DNA of 64,000 nt, taken from Mauremys mutica (Eukaryota > Chordata > Testudines > Geoemydidae). The position numbers were made by a program, and so were the translations under genes. The DNA lies in assembly GCF_020497125.1 (NCBI RefSeq), contig NW_025422893.1, forward strand, positions 62,001-126,000, given 5' to 3'. Of the stretch, positions 19,416 through 33,543 are shown piece after piece (within the stretch, counting starts at the first letter, position 1; the number at the start of each line of letters is the position of its first letter). The notes below the pieces were generated by a model, which ran no database searches, was not told where the DNA came from, and was given only the letters and a program-made list of their open reading frames with translations.

Positions 19416-20545
19416 CTTGGATTCTTTACATGCGTTCACAGAGCAAAGAGCACATGTTCCATGATTTCATAGGGCAGAGTTTTGTGCTATCGGGAGCTTT
19501 CCCTGTGCGAATTTGACAGGTGGATCAACATAGAGACACATTGTGACCCTTCTCAGGGTGCTGAGGGCTGTGAGTCTCCTTGTTGCCACCTGCCACAAGG
19601 AAGAGGGAGTTTTGCATTTGGCAGCTGGATGTTAGTGACCAAACTCACCAGCCTGCTGGAACTCAAGGACCCTCCTCTGAGCTACAGCAGCCATCTTAAC
19701 CCTTGAGTTCCTTCAATGTGTCTCCCTCTGGGGTCCAGCCTGGATCACCAGATACTCGGTGAAATCCGAGATCCTCTCTTCCCCAAGTATCCCAGGTTAC
19801 TAGCTTTACTGTGGACCATTGCTACTGTATCTCACACAGCACCTGAGTACAGTTATTGAACAAGCAAAAAATTTATTTCACAACAGATAGAGATTTAAAC
19901 AAACGTGAGTGATGGAAACCAACTGTTACCACTAAACAAAGGCAGAAAGTAATAGAATAGAAAGGCCAGCACAAAAAACAGAGAGAGGAACAATAAGATA
20001 GTAAAAGGACAATGGTTGGAACTCTCCATTTCTCTCAGTCTTTGGATTGATGGGTACTAGAGCTGTAGCAACATTTGAGGAACCAGGGTAAATTAAATCA
20101 AATTAACTTTTCAAGATTAGCCATCATTTCCTGTATGACTAACAAAACACAAAAACAAGATGACTTTCAGTTTTCCAAAATAATTCACATTATCACACAG
20201 TCTCTTACTCTTTATCCAATAACTTCACCTATAATTTCATTTTAACTGGTAACAATAACATATTCAAAGATCACAAATTCTTGTCATATATGTTAGTTTT
20301 CTTTTAATCCCCATTGCCAACAACTGAACCTTGGCTCAAGTTGTGGTTTCTTCCAACGTGAGTCCCAACACTTCTGTGAGTTCATATATCTCGGGTTCTT
20401 CTGCCATGTGTGTTGGTAGAAGGGGTCTTCTATGTCGCAATGTTTGCATCATGGAGAAAAATACCTCTCTTTTCACACTTTTTAATCTTTCAAAGTAGGA
20501 GGGGGTAGAGAAGTAAGGTAAATGCATAAAACACAAGAGAAAACT
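19416..20545. other. Unclassified AT-rich intergenic DNA
   Basis: No coding signal is visible. The sequence has a repeat-like feel (for example 19720-20300) but I cannot name a family. Confidence 0.3.
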
Positions 20546-20548
20546 AAG

Positions 20549-20850
20549 GCCTGGTCTACACTAAAGACATTTATCGGGATAACTATATTGCTTAGGGGTG
20601 TGAAAAATCCACACAACTGAGCAACGTAGTTACACAGCCCTAACCCTCTGTGTAGATAAGTGCTACATGAGCGGGAGAGCTTCTCCTGCCAACACAGCCA
20701 CCGCCGCTTGCAGGGGCTGGACTAATCAAGTCCGATGGGAGAAATCTCTCCCATTGGCTTAGAGCATCTGTTATAGCAGTGCTACAGCAGCGCAGCTACA
20801 TTGGTGCAGCTGTGCCAACATCAGCTTAATTGTGTAACCACAGCGTCAGA
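20549..20850. mobile_element. MITE, GGCCTGGTCTACACTA type
   Basis: The left end is GGCCTGGTCTACACTAAA. The interior carries 'aggggtgtgaaaaatccaca' and a CTCCCATTGG-type hairpin. The right end is eroded. Ends of the same type flank the element at 57073-57368. Confidence 0.6.
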
Positions 20851-21147
20851 CACAAAACCATAGAATCAGGACTCAACATGCGTGTATCTGGAAGTCTGAA
20901 ATTGGAGGCTGACAAATACGTTGCCTCATTGGTTACCATCATTTCTACAGCCTGAAAGTCCTTGTTACCCAATCAGGCAGCCACAGGGAAGGACTGTCCT
21001 ATGAAGCACTCTCTCTTTGCATCCAAACAGTGAAGGATGACTGTTCTCAATCTAACTCTGGCATACTTTGGAAGTGTAATCAGTGACACTGAACTAGGAA
21101 GTGGAGTTGTACAAACCATTTTCCTTGGGTCACCATAGCTTCCTTTA

Positions 21148-21423
21148 CTGGGGCTATGGCTACATTAACGCTTCAAAGCGCTGCCGCGGCAGCGCTTTGA
21201 AGCGCTAAGTGTAGTCAAATCCCCAGCGCTGGGAGAGAGCTCTCCCAGCGCTGTCCGTACTCCACCTCCCTCTGGGGAATAACGGACAGCGCTGGGAGCG
21301 CGGCTCCCAGCGCTGGGGCTTTGACTACACTGGCGCTTTGTAGCGCCGCAATTTGCAGCGCTGAAGAGGGTGTTTTTTCACACCCTGCTGCAGCGCTGCA
21401 AATTTGCAAGTGTAGCCATACCC
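21148..21423. mobile_element. Harbinger/Chompy-like MITE
   Basis: The ends GGGCTATGGCTACA and TGTAGCCATACCC are inverted, with TTA on both outer flanks (21145-21147 and 21424-21426) as a possible 3-bp target duplication. The interior is built from hairpins around AGCGCT: GCTTCAAAGCGCTGCC with its mirror near 21170-21205, and two more near 21225 and 21290. No ORF. Confidence 0.7.
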
Positions 21424-21426
21424 TTA

Positions 21427-22489
21427 GGTGGAAACCAAGAACTGGGTGTGGACTCTTTCAACCTCAGCTCTTTCCAAATCCTTGGTTTTGGATAGGGTAA
21501 ATTTACACTTCTCTGCAGAATACTTTACAAAACCACTTAAAATCTCAGCAATGTTAATGAGGAGTGGCTTCCTGAAACATGCCCAGCTTTTCTTTAATTG
21601 AGTGGCACAGGTCCAGGGAAGGGACTGGATACAGGCCTGGGATCAGAATCTTCGTTAGTTACCAGAGCTGGAGATTCTATTCAAACATGGCTATTTTTCT
21701 GAAGCTATTACATTTTCAACACTGGTTTCATTTTATACACATCTTTAGCGCCTACAAAGGATAAATTCAACCAAAAACTCCACTTCTATTTCCTCAACAT
21801 CTGTGTCATGAAAGGCTGCATTTCCCATACCATAGGATTTGCTAGGAGAGATCTTCTGTAGGGCCTGGGTTACAAATGCTCTGGGAACCAAACACATGGG
21901 CATTTTGCCTAGTTCAAAACCACTTACCATGGAATTCTCTTCCCAGATCATCGGAGACAATATTGCCTTAAACAACTGAAATACACTGTGATCAGATGCA
22001 CTTCCTTCAGTTAGTTGGGGTTCTGCTGTTGTTCATCATTTCTGAGTGGAGATTTTAAATCACTGCTATTTCTTTGTTAGCCTGTCCAGTAAATTAGAGA
22101 GTTCTCTCCTGTTGATAGAACTGCACTTCAGCTTTCTCCATGTCATCATGGAGGGATGGGGAAAAAGCAAAGCTGAAATCATAAATGAGGACTTTAGCAA
22201 AGGGTCATTGTCTTAAATTCTTCAATAAATCTGAGCTACATCCTATCAAACTGAACTAATATCCAATTGGGTGACCAAACAGCCTTCAGGAAAGATAGAA
22301 ACCCACATCACAGAGAGAGAATACATGACAAAGAAAGTGTCAAGTGAAATTCAAGAGCAGGTTACATCTGATTATTCAGAATCGGGACAAGAAATTCTCC
22401 CATCACATTCTCCTCTGATCCATTCAAAACTGCTTCCCTCATCCCTATCTCAATAGTCAGTTATGTTATTTACAACATTTTTAGTATCC
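21427..22489. other. Unclassified intergenic DNA
   Basis: AT-rich sequence without a recognised gene or repeat. Short ORFs lack splice or domain support. Confidence 0.3.
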
Positions 22490-23249
22490 TAGGATCCCCA
22501 TAATGAGGGAAAAACAGCCACCTTGCCAAAGGTGGCTTTACAATAGATGGAACCTGGGATTTAAACTCCAATAACACTGTATTTGGGATCCATTTGAATT
22601 CCCCTCCCAGGTCTTTGACACTTTCATCTCCAGTCATAGCGACTCTGATATAGGATTAAAGAAGTCAAAACATCATTTGCAAGCACAGACAATGGAGAAT
22701 GCTTCATCACATGACACTTGTGAAGTGGATGGATAGAATGTGATGAAGATAAACTCTGCCTGGTTCAGGCAAAAGGTAACAGTTCTGTAGTGATGGGGAA
22801 GGAAGGAATCTCTGAGTCACCCCATCTCCTTCCAGTGTCACAGAAGCTGTAATTATACTTTTTTCCTGCCCTTGCTCCTCTTCATTTACATATAATTTGA
22901 AAAATTCCCAATATATCTGCTCTTCAGCACAACCCAGAGCAACGTGAGAACAATTGGCAAGGATACAATCTGGATCACTGGTGACTCTAACAATAACTTT
23001 GCAATAGGAGGAATGGTATAAACGTGATGCTCCCTGGTTCCTCATAGGAAGGGCACACTCCAATTACTTGTGGGACAATAGAAAGGACAAATAGGTCCAT
23101 CTCAAAAGAGGGTGAACTGCAAAAGGCAAAAATGGGCCACTCATCTGGACAAGCTGAGGGATAATGGTTCTGCACACAGTTCAAAGAGTTTTAAAAGTTA
23201 CTATGTGGGAATCAGGAAAAGTATTAAAGAAAAGAAAGTCTTGATAGCC
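22490..23249 (-). other. 3' flank/UTR of gene C
   Basis: The minus strand matches, with considerable divergence, the 3' flanks of genes A (13936-14960) and B (52240-53276), including 'gagtcaccccatctccttcc' and 'ctctaacaataactttgca'. This marks C as an older paralogue. Confidence 0.55.
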
Positions 23250-23948
<699 letters not shown>

Positions 23949-24238
23949 TCAAATAAAAATCAGGCGCTGAACTCCCCCAAACTCTTCCCCCAAATAGGAG
24001 AGAGGAGGGGGATGAATTCAGCCTTCACATCCCATCCAAATACGCAGGGGGAAGGGAGGAAGCCACTGCCTGGTGTCTGCTAGGATCTATAGGAATCCAT
24101 GAACTATATTTACCCTGAGGATACGACCCCTGCTCGGGATAATAATGAACTGAGAGACCTCCCCAAGGGCTTCGTTGGGCATTCCAGATGTTTCCTTCAG
24201 GCACTTACAGATTCTGAGGTGGTTTAATGTTTCCTCAC

Positions 24239-24352
24239 CTGTGCAGGGAGATCTCAGGATCTCTCTTTCCTCTGAACCCTGGAGGTCTGGGACCCATGGC
24301 TCTTCCCCTTGTTCCAGCTGGGAGATCACATCACGCTGGAAAACTAGAAACC
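24239..24352 (-). CDS. Gene C KRAB-B-like linker exon
   Basis: The exon is 114 nt, phase 1 to phase 1, with acceptor TCTGAGCAG and donor GTGAGG. It encodes [20 protein letters not shown], then [19 protein letters not shown]. It keeps the typical DVISQLE motif that A and B have altered to P/SVIFQLE. Confidence 0.85.
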
Positions 24353-24359
24353 CTGCTCA

Positions 24360-26574
24360 GATGGAAGAAAACAAAGGACTTCAGTTGATTTCATAAGACT
24401 TGGTCATAAAAAACCATTCTATTCATTTAACTTCAGTGCTTAGTGTGACCTGGTGGGCCAGGGGCAGTTCTCACTGAAAATGCCAAAGTTAGGACAGGCT
24501 GAAAAAGGGAGAGCAGATGCTCCCAAAACTGATGGTTAACACTGAAGTTAAACTCACCAACCAGTCAGCAACTGTGCTTCTGATCCCCCACACGGGTTAT
24601 CAAGAAGCTGAAAAAAGAAATCACACAGCCCAGATTATTGCATCCCAGATCTCTGACTCCCAATCAGCAACTAGGTCCAGTACAGTGAGAGGTTATTTAA
24701 AAACTCTGCTCACATAAACAAAGTGTTCCTCTGACCCCAAAGGGTCAGCCACATCACCAGGTCAGTATAGGTTTGGATATTACCCAAAATTCCATCCTTC
24801 CAGACAATCCTTTAGCATCTAAACTAAAGGTTTAAAGGAAAGAAAGACAGAAAGAAGTTAAATGGGAAAGCAGTCAGATACATTCCAAAATGGATATATC
24901 AGGTTCTTATCAGTATTGGTGAGTTGCTGGCTTGAAAGTCCGTCTGGAACACATCCATAGCGTGGATGGGTCATTCAGTCCTTTGTTCCAGGGTTCAGTT
25001 TGTAGAGAAGTTTCTCCAGAGGTAGGAAGGGGGATTGAAGACAAAATGGAGATGATGCAGCTGCCCTTTACATTCCTTTTGCCATGTGTCCTGTTCTTCC
25101 TGTGTCCCAAACACAAGATTCACAGCACATGGTATGGAAAAGCCTTGGAGTTCTCAGTAGACAGGCATACCCCGGCATGTCTTGCTGACTCAATAGGTGT
25201 ATCCCCTTGGTCCTTTCCATGGGCTCATTGTACAGCTGATGACCCTCAATGGGCCATCAAACAGGCTAGGCAGTGTTGATGTCAATATGTCTCGGGGTGT
25301 CACCCAGAAACACTGCACAAGTCTGGAAATACAGATATACCCTACATATCTATAACTCACGATACAAAGGTGATACAAACGTAGAAACAATATTATCATA
25401 CTTGGCAAATCATGACATTTTTACTGACACCTTACATGGCATATCTAGCACAATTCATTGCAATTTTATCATATTATATTATTATTTTATTATTAATACC
25501 AAAGTGTCTCACAATTCCGTACAGTGTCACACGTGGTAAACCAGTGAATTCCCAGGACCAGTTCCCCAGGCCCTTGAAGATGCCGAACACTGTGTCTATG
25601 AGGGATTGAAATACCCACATATCTGCTGGGAACACACACACAGACACTGTGTCAGTCTATACCCTGTGTTCACGCTTCTAGAAAATTATGATCAATTTTG
25701 TACACAGTATGGCTTGTGAGGTATCATTTGAAAATGCATAATCTTCTGAATATTATCCTCCTGTTAAAATGTGTAGTAACACTGTATGTAAAGTTATGAG
25801 ATTTTACTGTATGATATTACTGAAAAAGTTACAATTTTGGGGAACACCCACAGAGCAGTTCCTCAGAGACAGCAAGGCAAACAGCTGGTCAAACAGCCAT
25901 TCTCCTGCAGGGGGAAGGTGTGAAGAAGACATTTACATTCCATCACAGGGACCTTTTGAAGCTGTTGTGGAAAACAACCACACGACTGATTTTGAATCAG
26001 CTCAGCCTGAGGCTCTTTTCTTGGTTAAAAGTGCGCAGGGGGCGACAGCTATTGGAATAATGTCCCCCTGAGCTAAAAATCACACAAGCCTTTTAAAGCT
26101 TAAAACCCCAAACAATGACACATACGTTGCACGTTAATTTCCTTATTTGGAATATATTGCAAAATATGATGCAGGTCAAAAGCAAGCTGAACAATCAGTT
26201 TTCCATATTCGGCCTTTCCTCTTATTGTTATTACACCTGGTGATATGGGAGCAAGACTCTGCATGTCTCAAGAAATGTCACTACCAACCTAGACCATTTT
26301 CACATGCTGGGGTGCAATCCAGAGCAGTGAGGAGTTGTGTCATCTGTAATCCTGGGTGAGATTCAGTGTTCTGCTGCTGGAGCTCCCCTGTCTGGATACC
26401 CTCAGCCAGCATTCAAGGATGCACCGAGAGGTTCAGAGACAGAGAGAGTGTCCTGGGGAAACTGGGAACAGGAAGCATGCGCTGGTGGGGTTCAGTGGAG
26501 AAAGGGAACAGGAAGGGCAGGGATATCACTGAATGCAGGATCTCAGCAGTGCTAGATGTCAGGATAGCACATAG
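24360..26574. other. Gene C intron 2, unclassified repeats
   Basis: The part near 26380-26570 is homologous to 57400-57500 of the B intron. The 24640-25600 and 25660-26110 parts look like old AT-rich dispersed repeats. No exon seen. Confidence 0.35.
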
Positions 26575-26925
26575 TGCAGCCCATTGGAAAACATAATCCC
26601 AACTATACATACAGAAGTTTGGGGTCTAAATTAGCTGTTTCCACTCAAGAGATGGATCTTGGAGTCACTGTGGATAGTTCTCTGAAAACATCCACTCAAT
26701 GTGCAGCAGCAGTGGAAAAAAAGCGAACAATGTTGGAAATAATTAAGGAAGGGATAGATACAACAGAATATATCATATATCATATTTGTAAAAACAGCAA
26801 ATGAATCCATGATACACCCACATCTTGAATACTGCATGCAGATGTTGTCGCCCCATCTCAAAAAAAGATATATTGGAATTGGAAAAGGTTCAGAAAAGGG
26901 CAACAAAAATGATTAGGGGTATGGA
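26575..26925 (+). mobile_element. CR1 fragment, truncated at both ends
   Basis: It encodes pieces of the 5.1-kb CR1 subfamily (NPNYTY, LGVTVDSSLKTSTQCA) and stops at 'aaaatgattaggggtatgga'. It carries a stop and an insertion. It lies in a gene C intron, antisense to the gene. Confidence 0.85.
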
Positions 26926-26956
26926 ACAGTTATGCCAGACCTAACCCCCAGTTTCA

Positions 26957-27508
<552 letters not shown>

Positions 27509-27992
27509 CTACTGGCCACCGACTGATACAGGAGATGGAGCCCCTAGCAGGGTCCAGGGAGAGCTCCCTGGTAGGAAGCCCAACACCCTCCTCATTGTGA
27601 GGAGCGGGATATGAAGGGAGAGACAGCTCCAATAAGCCTGACTCATGGGTGCCCCCTTCATATCTCACAGCAGCCGCTGGTTAGTGAGCTCAGGCCCAGC
27701 ACTGGGAGTCTGGTCAGTTTGACTAGCTCCATGTAGGTGGGCTATTTTCTTTCTTCACAAATTAGGGCATTTCCACCTCCGAACCTCCTGGGTCTGTTCC
27801 TAGAATCTAGGCCACTTATTAAATAACTCCCAGCAGGTTTGCCACACCCTGGCCTCCTCCTTTCCCCACACTGTGAATTTCCTGCCCCGCTCCAACCTCC
27901 AGACCAGACTGTGCAAACCTTCCCATCTCCGGTGTATTTGCTCTCCCTCTCCTCCAGCAGGAACCCACCAGCAACCCCCCGATAATCTCTAC

Positions 27993-28081
27993 CTGAGTTG
28001 GCTCCACTGCAGCCATTTCTCTTCCCTGTCCCACGCCAGGCTGGGATGAGCTGGAGCAAAGCATGGACGTCATTCTGCAGC
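27993..28081 (-). CDS. Gene C start-codon exon
   Basis: Acceptor CCAGACAG and donor CAG/GTAGAG. The upstream ATG at 28073 is in frame with the main ATG at 28016 and gives MTSMLCSSSSQPGVGQGRE followed by MAAVEPTQ. This supports the in-frame upstream ATG as ancestral. Confidence 0.75.
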
Positions 28082-28089
28082 CTGTCTGG

Positions 28090-29890
28090 GGGAGAAGGGC
28101 AGTTGTGGGCATTTCAGAACCGGTTTTAGTTAATTTCACATCAGAATTCCCCCAGGCCCTTTCCCTGCAGACAGACACCCTAGATCCTGCCATGCTGGGA
28201 AATGCTCAATCTGTTTATTACAATGTAGACCTGGCCCCTGCTGCCAGGCTAAGCCCACAGAGACATTTTTAACCTCCCTTCTCCCTCCCCTCACCCCCTA
28301 ACAAAGTCTATGAACACAAGGCTAGAAAAGAGCAGAACCAAAGGAGTCACTGTGGGGGATTCCCTCAGACACTGACCCCACGGCAGCCACACCCCAGCAG
28401 GGGGAATATGGAGTCAGGAACTGGCTTTTCCTCTCTCTGATCCTTGTTTTGTTCACTGGAAAGTGGTTCTGCCCAGGGATGCTGCAATACATGTGTCTGG
28501 GTGGACTAGAGAGCTGGAAATCTCTCCCCTCTCATTTCTCCCACTGCCCCTTTCAGTCTCTCATTCCTCTGTCCTCTCTCCCTGCCCCTCTGGCTGGGAC
28601 AGTCCCATTCCTGGGGGCTTTGCTCTCCCAGGGATGGTTTTTCTCCTGACAATTGCTACTGGGAGGAGAAATGAGGAGGGGCTGTTTGTGCAGAGTCACT
28701 TTCATGCCAGTCCCCAGCACTTTCCCTGAGGTCTTTCAGTTACCTGGAGACTCTGGCTCAGAATTTAGTATTAACAGGGCCCAGGGCTGCCCTAGGGGGC
28801 TAGGACCAGCTGGAGAAAGTCATCCCCTGGGCCGGGCAGAGAAGCAGCTTTAATTAAGGTCACATCCCAGCACAGAACCCCGCTGTGGGAGCAGCAGCTG
28901 CTAAGCCTGGTCTCCCAGATCACAATGGAGGCTGCAGCGTCTGACCCTGGAAGCTGAACCCCAATATCCTGAGCAGAGAGGGACAGAGCGTTTGAGCAGC
29001 TTCCCTCCTTTAGCCCTCTAGGGAGAGCAGCTAATGAGAGCCCCTCCTCACAGGGAGAATTGCTGATCTCATTTGCCCCACTGTCCATCCGGAGTCACTC
29101 CTTGTCTTTCCATACAGTGACTCTGGATTAACAATGGTCTCAATGAAACCAGAGTTCAGAAACAATGAGTCCAGAACGCTGTGGAAGAGACCATTGTGTG
29201 ACAGCGCTGACCCCCTTCCCACCTCCCTCACCCCCCAGATCCAGGACAAGGACTGGACAATCTAGGAGAATGGAACTGGAAGTTCCTGCAGTTTTCAAGA
29301 GGGGAGAAGAGCAAAAATCTGTGATTTCACCTCACAGTGTCTGATAAGTGGCTAGAAAGTTATCACAGTGACTGGGCCTGGCTGGGGAATGTCGGGCAGT
29401 GCTTGGAGCCAGGATTCTGGCATAAGCTAATCAGGGAGAAGCAGCAAGGTCAGGAGCAGCCCCTAGAGCCCCAGCCAGCCCCCCCCCCGCCCCCCCGCCC
29501 AGATATTCCCTGGGACCCAGCCCCCAGAGTCCCTGGCCAGGGAGCTCAGATACCCCTCAGAGCCCCACCGGCCAGACAACCCCCACCAGACCTTCATTGC
29601 CAGGTTGGGAATCCGAAAAGGTTCCCCCCACCAAGAGACCCCAACAGCCAGAGACCCCCCAAAAGGGACCCCCACTGGGAACTCAGTCCCTCACTGCTTG
29701 CCTAGGATCCCCGCCCTCCAGCAGGATCTGCCCTGCCCTTTGCCTGGCACCCCCTCCGCCCCCCTGCGGGATCCCCTGATGCTTTACAGGGGCACCCCCT
29801 GGCCTAGCGCCGGAGATTCTCCCCCACACACTCTGTGCACTGGGCATGGCAGCGATCCCAGGAGTCTGCGGGGGAAGCCCAGACAGAGCC
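28090..29890. other. Upstream region of gene C
   Basis: The part to about 28520 is homologous to 4450-4875 of gene A. CpG dinucleotides are scarce, so no CpG island remains. The sequence near 29460-29720 is C-rich, non-coding and low complexity. Confidence 0.4.
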
Positions 29891-29899
29891 CCTGGCACA

Positions 29900-31200
29900 G
29901 CACCAGGCTCCCTCTAACCCCCTGTCCCGCCTCCCCAAGGGACGCCCACCCCGGCTGTTCTGCAGCCAACAGGCCCCCAGCGATACCCACCTCCAGGACC
30001 CACAGCTCAGGCTGGGCACATCACAACCACCCCCTGAAACCCCAAATCTCCAGAACCCACCAACCTCACTAGGGTACCTCCTGCCCAGCCACCCAGAGGC
30101 CTCCCCCCTACCACAATCCCCCTTCAGCTGCATTCTCCCCACCCAGCCCCATCCCCACCCAGCAACACTGTTACCTCACAGTGCCAGAGAAGTGGATATA
30201 AAGTGACCACCGCCCCCTGCTGGCCAGTCACACAGGCAGAGGGAGCCCTGGGAGATGCTTCTTTAACAGGAGAATGGAAAACCTGGAGGGACAAAATAGG
30301 TAAGAAATGTCCATGGCCTGTCACTAGCAAATAATGGCCACCCTGGATCCACCCCAGAGGTGGCTGCATCTTAGCACTGTGGGAAGCAACCCCTCACAGA
30401 GGCCATTTGCCATGGGGTTTGGGATACTTCTGGACCCACACTGCACTCAGAGTGACCTCCTCATCCCGTGCCAGCTGGAGAAAAGCCAACTCTCCTGTTA
30501 CCGGCTGGGAACCACTGATCCCCAAACAGGGGGAGGCCTCTGGCTTTGATGTGTATTAAATATCTGTCTGGTCTCTTTCTTCGGCAAACATTTTAACAGA
30601 GGTAAAGGAGGGAACAAATGATTCACAAAGGAGTCGGGAAAGATGATCTCTGGGCAATTTAAGCCCCTACAACATCCAGGATGGAGAAGAACTCAGGGCA
30701 ACAGGTTCCCTCGAAGGAAGAAGTTGCTGGGATTTAGAAATATGGGGAACAGCCCCAAACCCGAGAGGATTTTTAACTGACATTTGATAATGACATAGAA
30801 AGAGGCAAAACCTGAGCTTTGAGAGCAACGTTCAGAAATGAAAGAGAAAGGGTGGAAATCTGAGAGATTTTGGATCCATTTTGCAAATTACAGAGAGGAA
30901 AGTGGAAAATCAAAGAGATTTTATATCAGTTGTTGACAGGAGGTAAAATCTGAGTGTTTCACATCAATATTTGATAAATGAATAAAGAGAAAATGGGCAA
31001 CATTTGCAAACATTTTATATCCAGGTTCAAGAAGATGAGAAAAGGTGTAAATCTGAGATTTTCTTGGTATTTTATAACTAGAGAGACAGGGGGAAAACTC
31101 AGGGCATATTCAATTAGAAACAGACAACTAGAGACAAGTGAGGCAAATGTTTAGGGTATTTTATATGAATCTTTGAGATTTGCACAGAAAATGTGCCACA
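29900..31200. repeat. Segment duplicated in inverted form at 62770-63990
   Basis: Blocks match in reverse order: the 'ccagcaggggg' site, 'atggcaaatggcctctgtga', 'cagaggcctccccctgtt' and the long AT-rich tail ('gattttccactttcctctct'). Divergence is greater than between the A and B arms. Confidence 0.75.
30207..30226 (-). promoter_or_regulatory. CTCF-like site
   Basis: The reverse complement TGGCCAGCAGGGGGCGGTGG contains the full CTCF core (CCAGCAGGGGGC). A paired site of opposite orientation lies at 63708-63725. Confidence 0.65.
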
Positions 31201-31667
31201 AACTGCGTATTTGATAACATGAGAGAAAAACACCAAGACCTATGGGGATTTTATATTGCTGTTAACGAACTAGTGGAAAAGGGGGACTGTTGGACTGGAT
31301 TTTATACGACTGTCCAATACATAAATACAAAGTGATGGTTGCCCCACCCCCACCATTCCCATGGGCAGCAGGGAGCCCTTTGAGGAGCTGATTAAAAGGG
31401 AGCGGGAGGGGGAGCTGAAAGGTCCCTGGATAAAGGAAGGGGGCAGCAGTGGGGGATGGGCGGGTGACTGGCAACTGATGGTTGGGGGTAACTGTGTTGG
31501 TAGTTAGGGGGCAACAACTGGGATTGGGAAACGGGGTCTGGGCAGTCCCCACGGGGGACACGTGCGCCTCCCTTCCAGTGATGAGCTGCGAAAATCTTAA
31601 CAACCGGTTCCCTATAAAAAGTTCTGATTTAAGAGATGTGCCACAGTATGGATTTTTTGTACCAATA

Positions 31668-31788
31668 GGGTTACCATACGTCCGTATTTTCCCGGGAGGA
31701 ATTTTTAAAATTTACCACCCAGACAGCGATTTAAGAACCTAAAAGCCTGACATCTCTGGGAAAATACAGATGTATGTTAACCCGACCT
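31668..31788. mobile_element. Small MITE
   Basis: The end GGGTTACCATACGTCCGTAT is matched by the complement of its right end (GGGTTAACATACATCTGTAT). About 120 bp, no ORF. Confidence 0.65.
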
Positions 31789-31868
31789 ACAGTTCTTTTT
31801 TACAAAGATGGGCCTGAACTAGAACTGAGGTCCATTTCCCATGTGTGGGTCCCCGCCACTCCCTAGGG

Positions 31869-33407
31869 CAGGGGTCTCAAACATGCGGCCCGCGGAGCTC
31901 TTCCCTGCGGCCCGCGGAGCTCCCCAGGGGAGCTCCGCAGGGCCCCCCAAGGGAAAAGCGGAGGCTCCCGCCTCCGCCCCTCTCCTGGAGCCTCGGCGCA
32001 TAGAGCGCCGAGTCTCCGTCCGAGCGCCTGAGCCCCGCCCTGATCCGAGCCGCGTGGGGAGGGGGCGGGGCTGGGAGCGCGGGGCTGAGCGCTGCGCTCG
32101 GCGGGGAGCTCCCAGCCCCGCCCCCACACCCCCCGGCTCTGAGCGGGACCGCCGGAGACGCGCTCGGGTAAGGGGGGGGGGGGAAGCGGGACCCGCCAGG
32201 GCCGGGGCCGGGGCCGGGGGGGGGAAGCGGGACCCGCCGGGGCCGGGCTGGGGGGGGGGGAAGGGAAGCGCTCAGGGCTGGGGCAGAGGATTAGGGTGGG
32301 GGGGGATGAGGGGTTCATGATGTGGGGGCGCTCAGGGCTGGGGCAGAGGATTAGGGTGGGGGGGGATGAGGGCTCTGGCTGGGGCTGAGGATTAGGGTGC
32401 AGGGTCCTAGTGCCTGCCCTCCGCCAGTACTGGCAAGGCAGGCTTCCCTTACCCTGAGCCTCTCCAACCCCAAACCCTCAGCCCCAGCCAGAGCCCTCAT
32501 TCCCCCCGCACCCTAATCCTCAGCCCCAGCCCTGAGCACCCCCACATCATGAACCCCTCATCCCCCTGCACCCTAATCCTCAGCCCCAGCCAGAGCCCTC
32601 ATCCCCCCACACCCTAATCCTCTGCCCCAGCCCTGAGCGCCCCCACATCATGAACCCCTCATCCCCCCGCACCCTAATCCTCTGCCCCAGCCCTGAGCGC
32701 CCCCACATCATGAACCCCTCATCCACAGCCCTCACCCCACACTCCAAACCTCTTCCCTAGCCCTGAGCCCCCTCGCATCATGAACCCCTCATCCACAGCC
32801 CTCACCCCACAGCCCAACCCTCTTCCCTAGCCCTGAGCCCCCTCGCATCATGAACCCCTCATCCACAGCCCTCACCCCACAGCCCAACCCTCTTCCCTAG
32901 CCCTGAGCCCCCTCGCATCATGAACCCCTCATCCACAGCCCTCACCCCACAGCCCAACCCTCTTCCCTAGCCCTGAGCCCCCTCCTGCATCATGTACCCC
33001 TCGCCCTCAGCCCCACAGCCCTCACCCCTGCACTCCCTCCTATCCCCAAACTCCGTCCCAAAGCCTGCACCCCCACCCCCTGCCGCAGCCTGGAGCCTGC
33101 ATCGAGCACAGAGCCTGCATCCAGACCCCCTCCCCCACCCAAACTCCCTCCCAGAGCCTTAGGCAGTAAATCTAAGTGCGTGTTTTGTCCTTTGAGTGAG
33201 GTGCATTACTGAGTGTATATATTTATTAAAACTGCGCGCGCTTAGGGGAGGAGGTGGAGAAGAGACAGGGCAGGGGCGGGGCCTCATGGAAGGGGTGGAT
33301 TGGGGGTGGGGCCAGGGGCAGCAAGGGGGCGTGTCAGTGATGCGGCCCTCGGGCCAATGCACTAGTCCTCATGCGGCCCTCGGGGTCATTTGAGTTTGAG
33401 ACCCCTG
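31869..33407. mobile_element. Complete non-autonomous hAT element, 1.5 kb
   Basis: The termini are inverted copies of CAGGGGTCTCAAAC, flanked by a perfect 8-bp target duplication CCCTAGGG (31861-31868 and 33408-33415). Subterminal ATGCGGCCC and GGGCCGCAT motifs are hAT-Charlie-like. There is no transposase. The interior is a CpG-rich block (31900-32300) followed by a C-rich tandem array. ORFs inside are chance. Confidence 0.9.
32430..33010. repeat. Minisatellite inside the hAT element, 70-bp unit
   Basis: Units containing 'atcatgaacccctcatccac' recur. From 32761 the period is 70 bp (next unit starts at 32831 and 32901). Earlier units are shorter variants. Confidence 0.85.
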
Positions 33408-33420
33408 CCCTAGGGTGTGC

Positions 33421-33543
33421 TAGGGTGACCACATGTCCCAATTTTATTGGGACAGTCTCAATTTTGGGGTCTTTTTCTTATATAGGATCCTATTACCCCT
33501 CACCCCCTGTCCTGATTTTTCACACTCGCTGTCTGGTCACCCT
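33421..33543. mobile_element. Small MITE, AGGGTGACCA ends
   Basis: AGGGTGACCA at the left and TGGTCACCCT at the right are inverted. The interior 'ggtctttttcttatatagga' is typical of a short reptile MITE. Confidence 0.75.
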
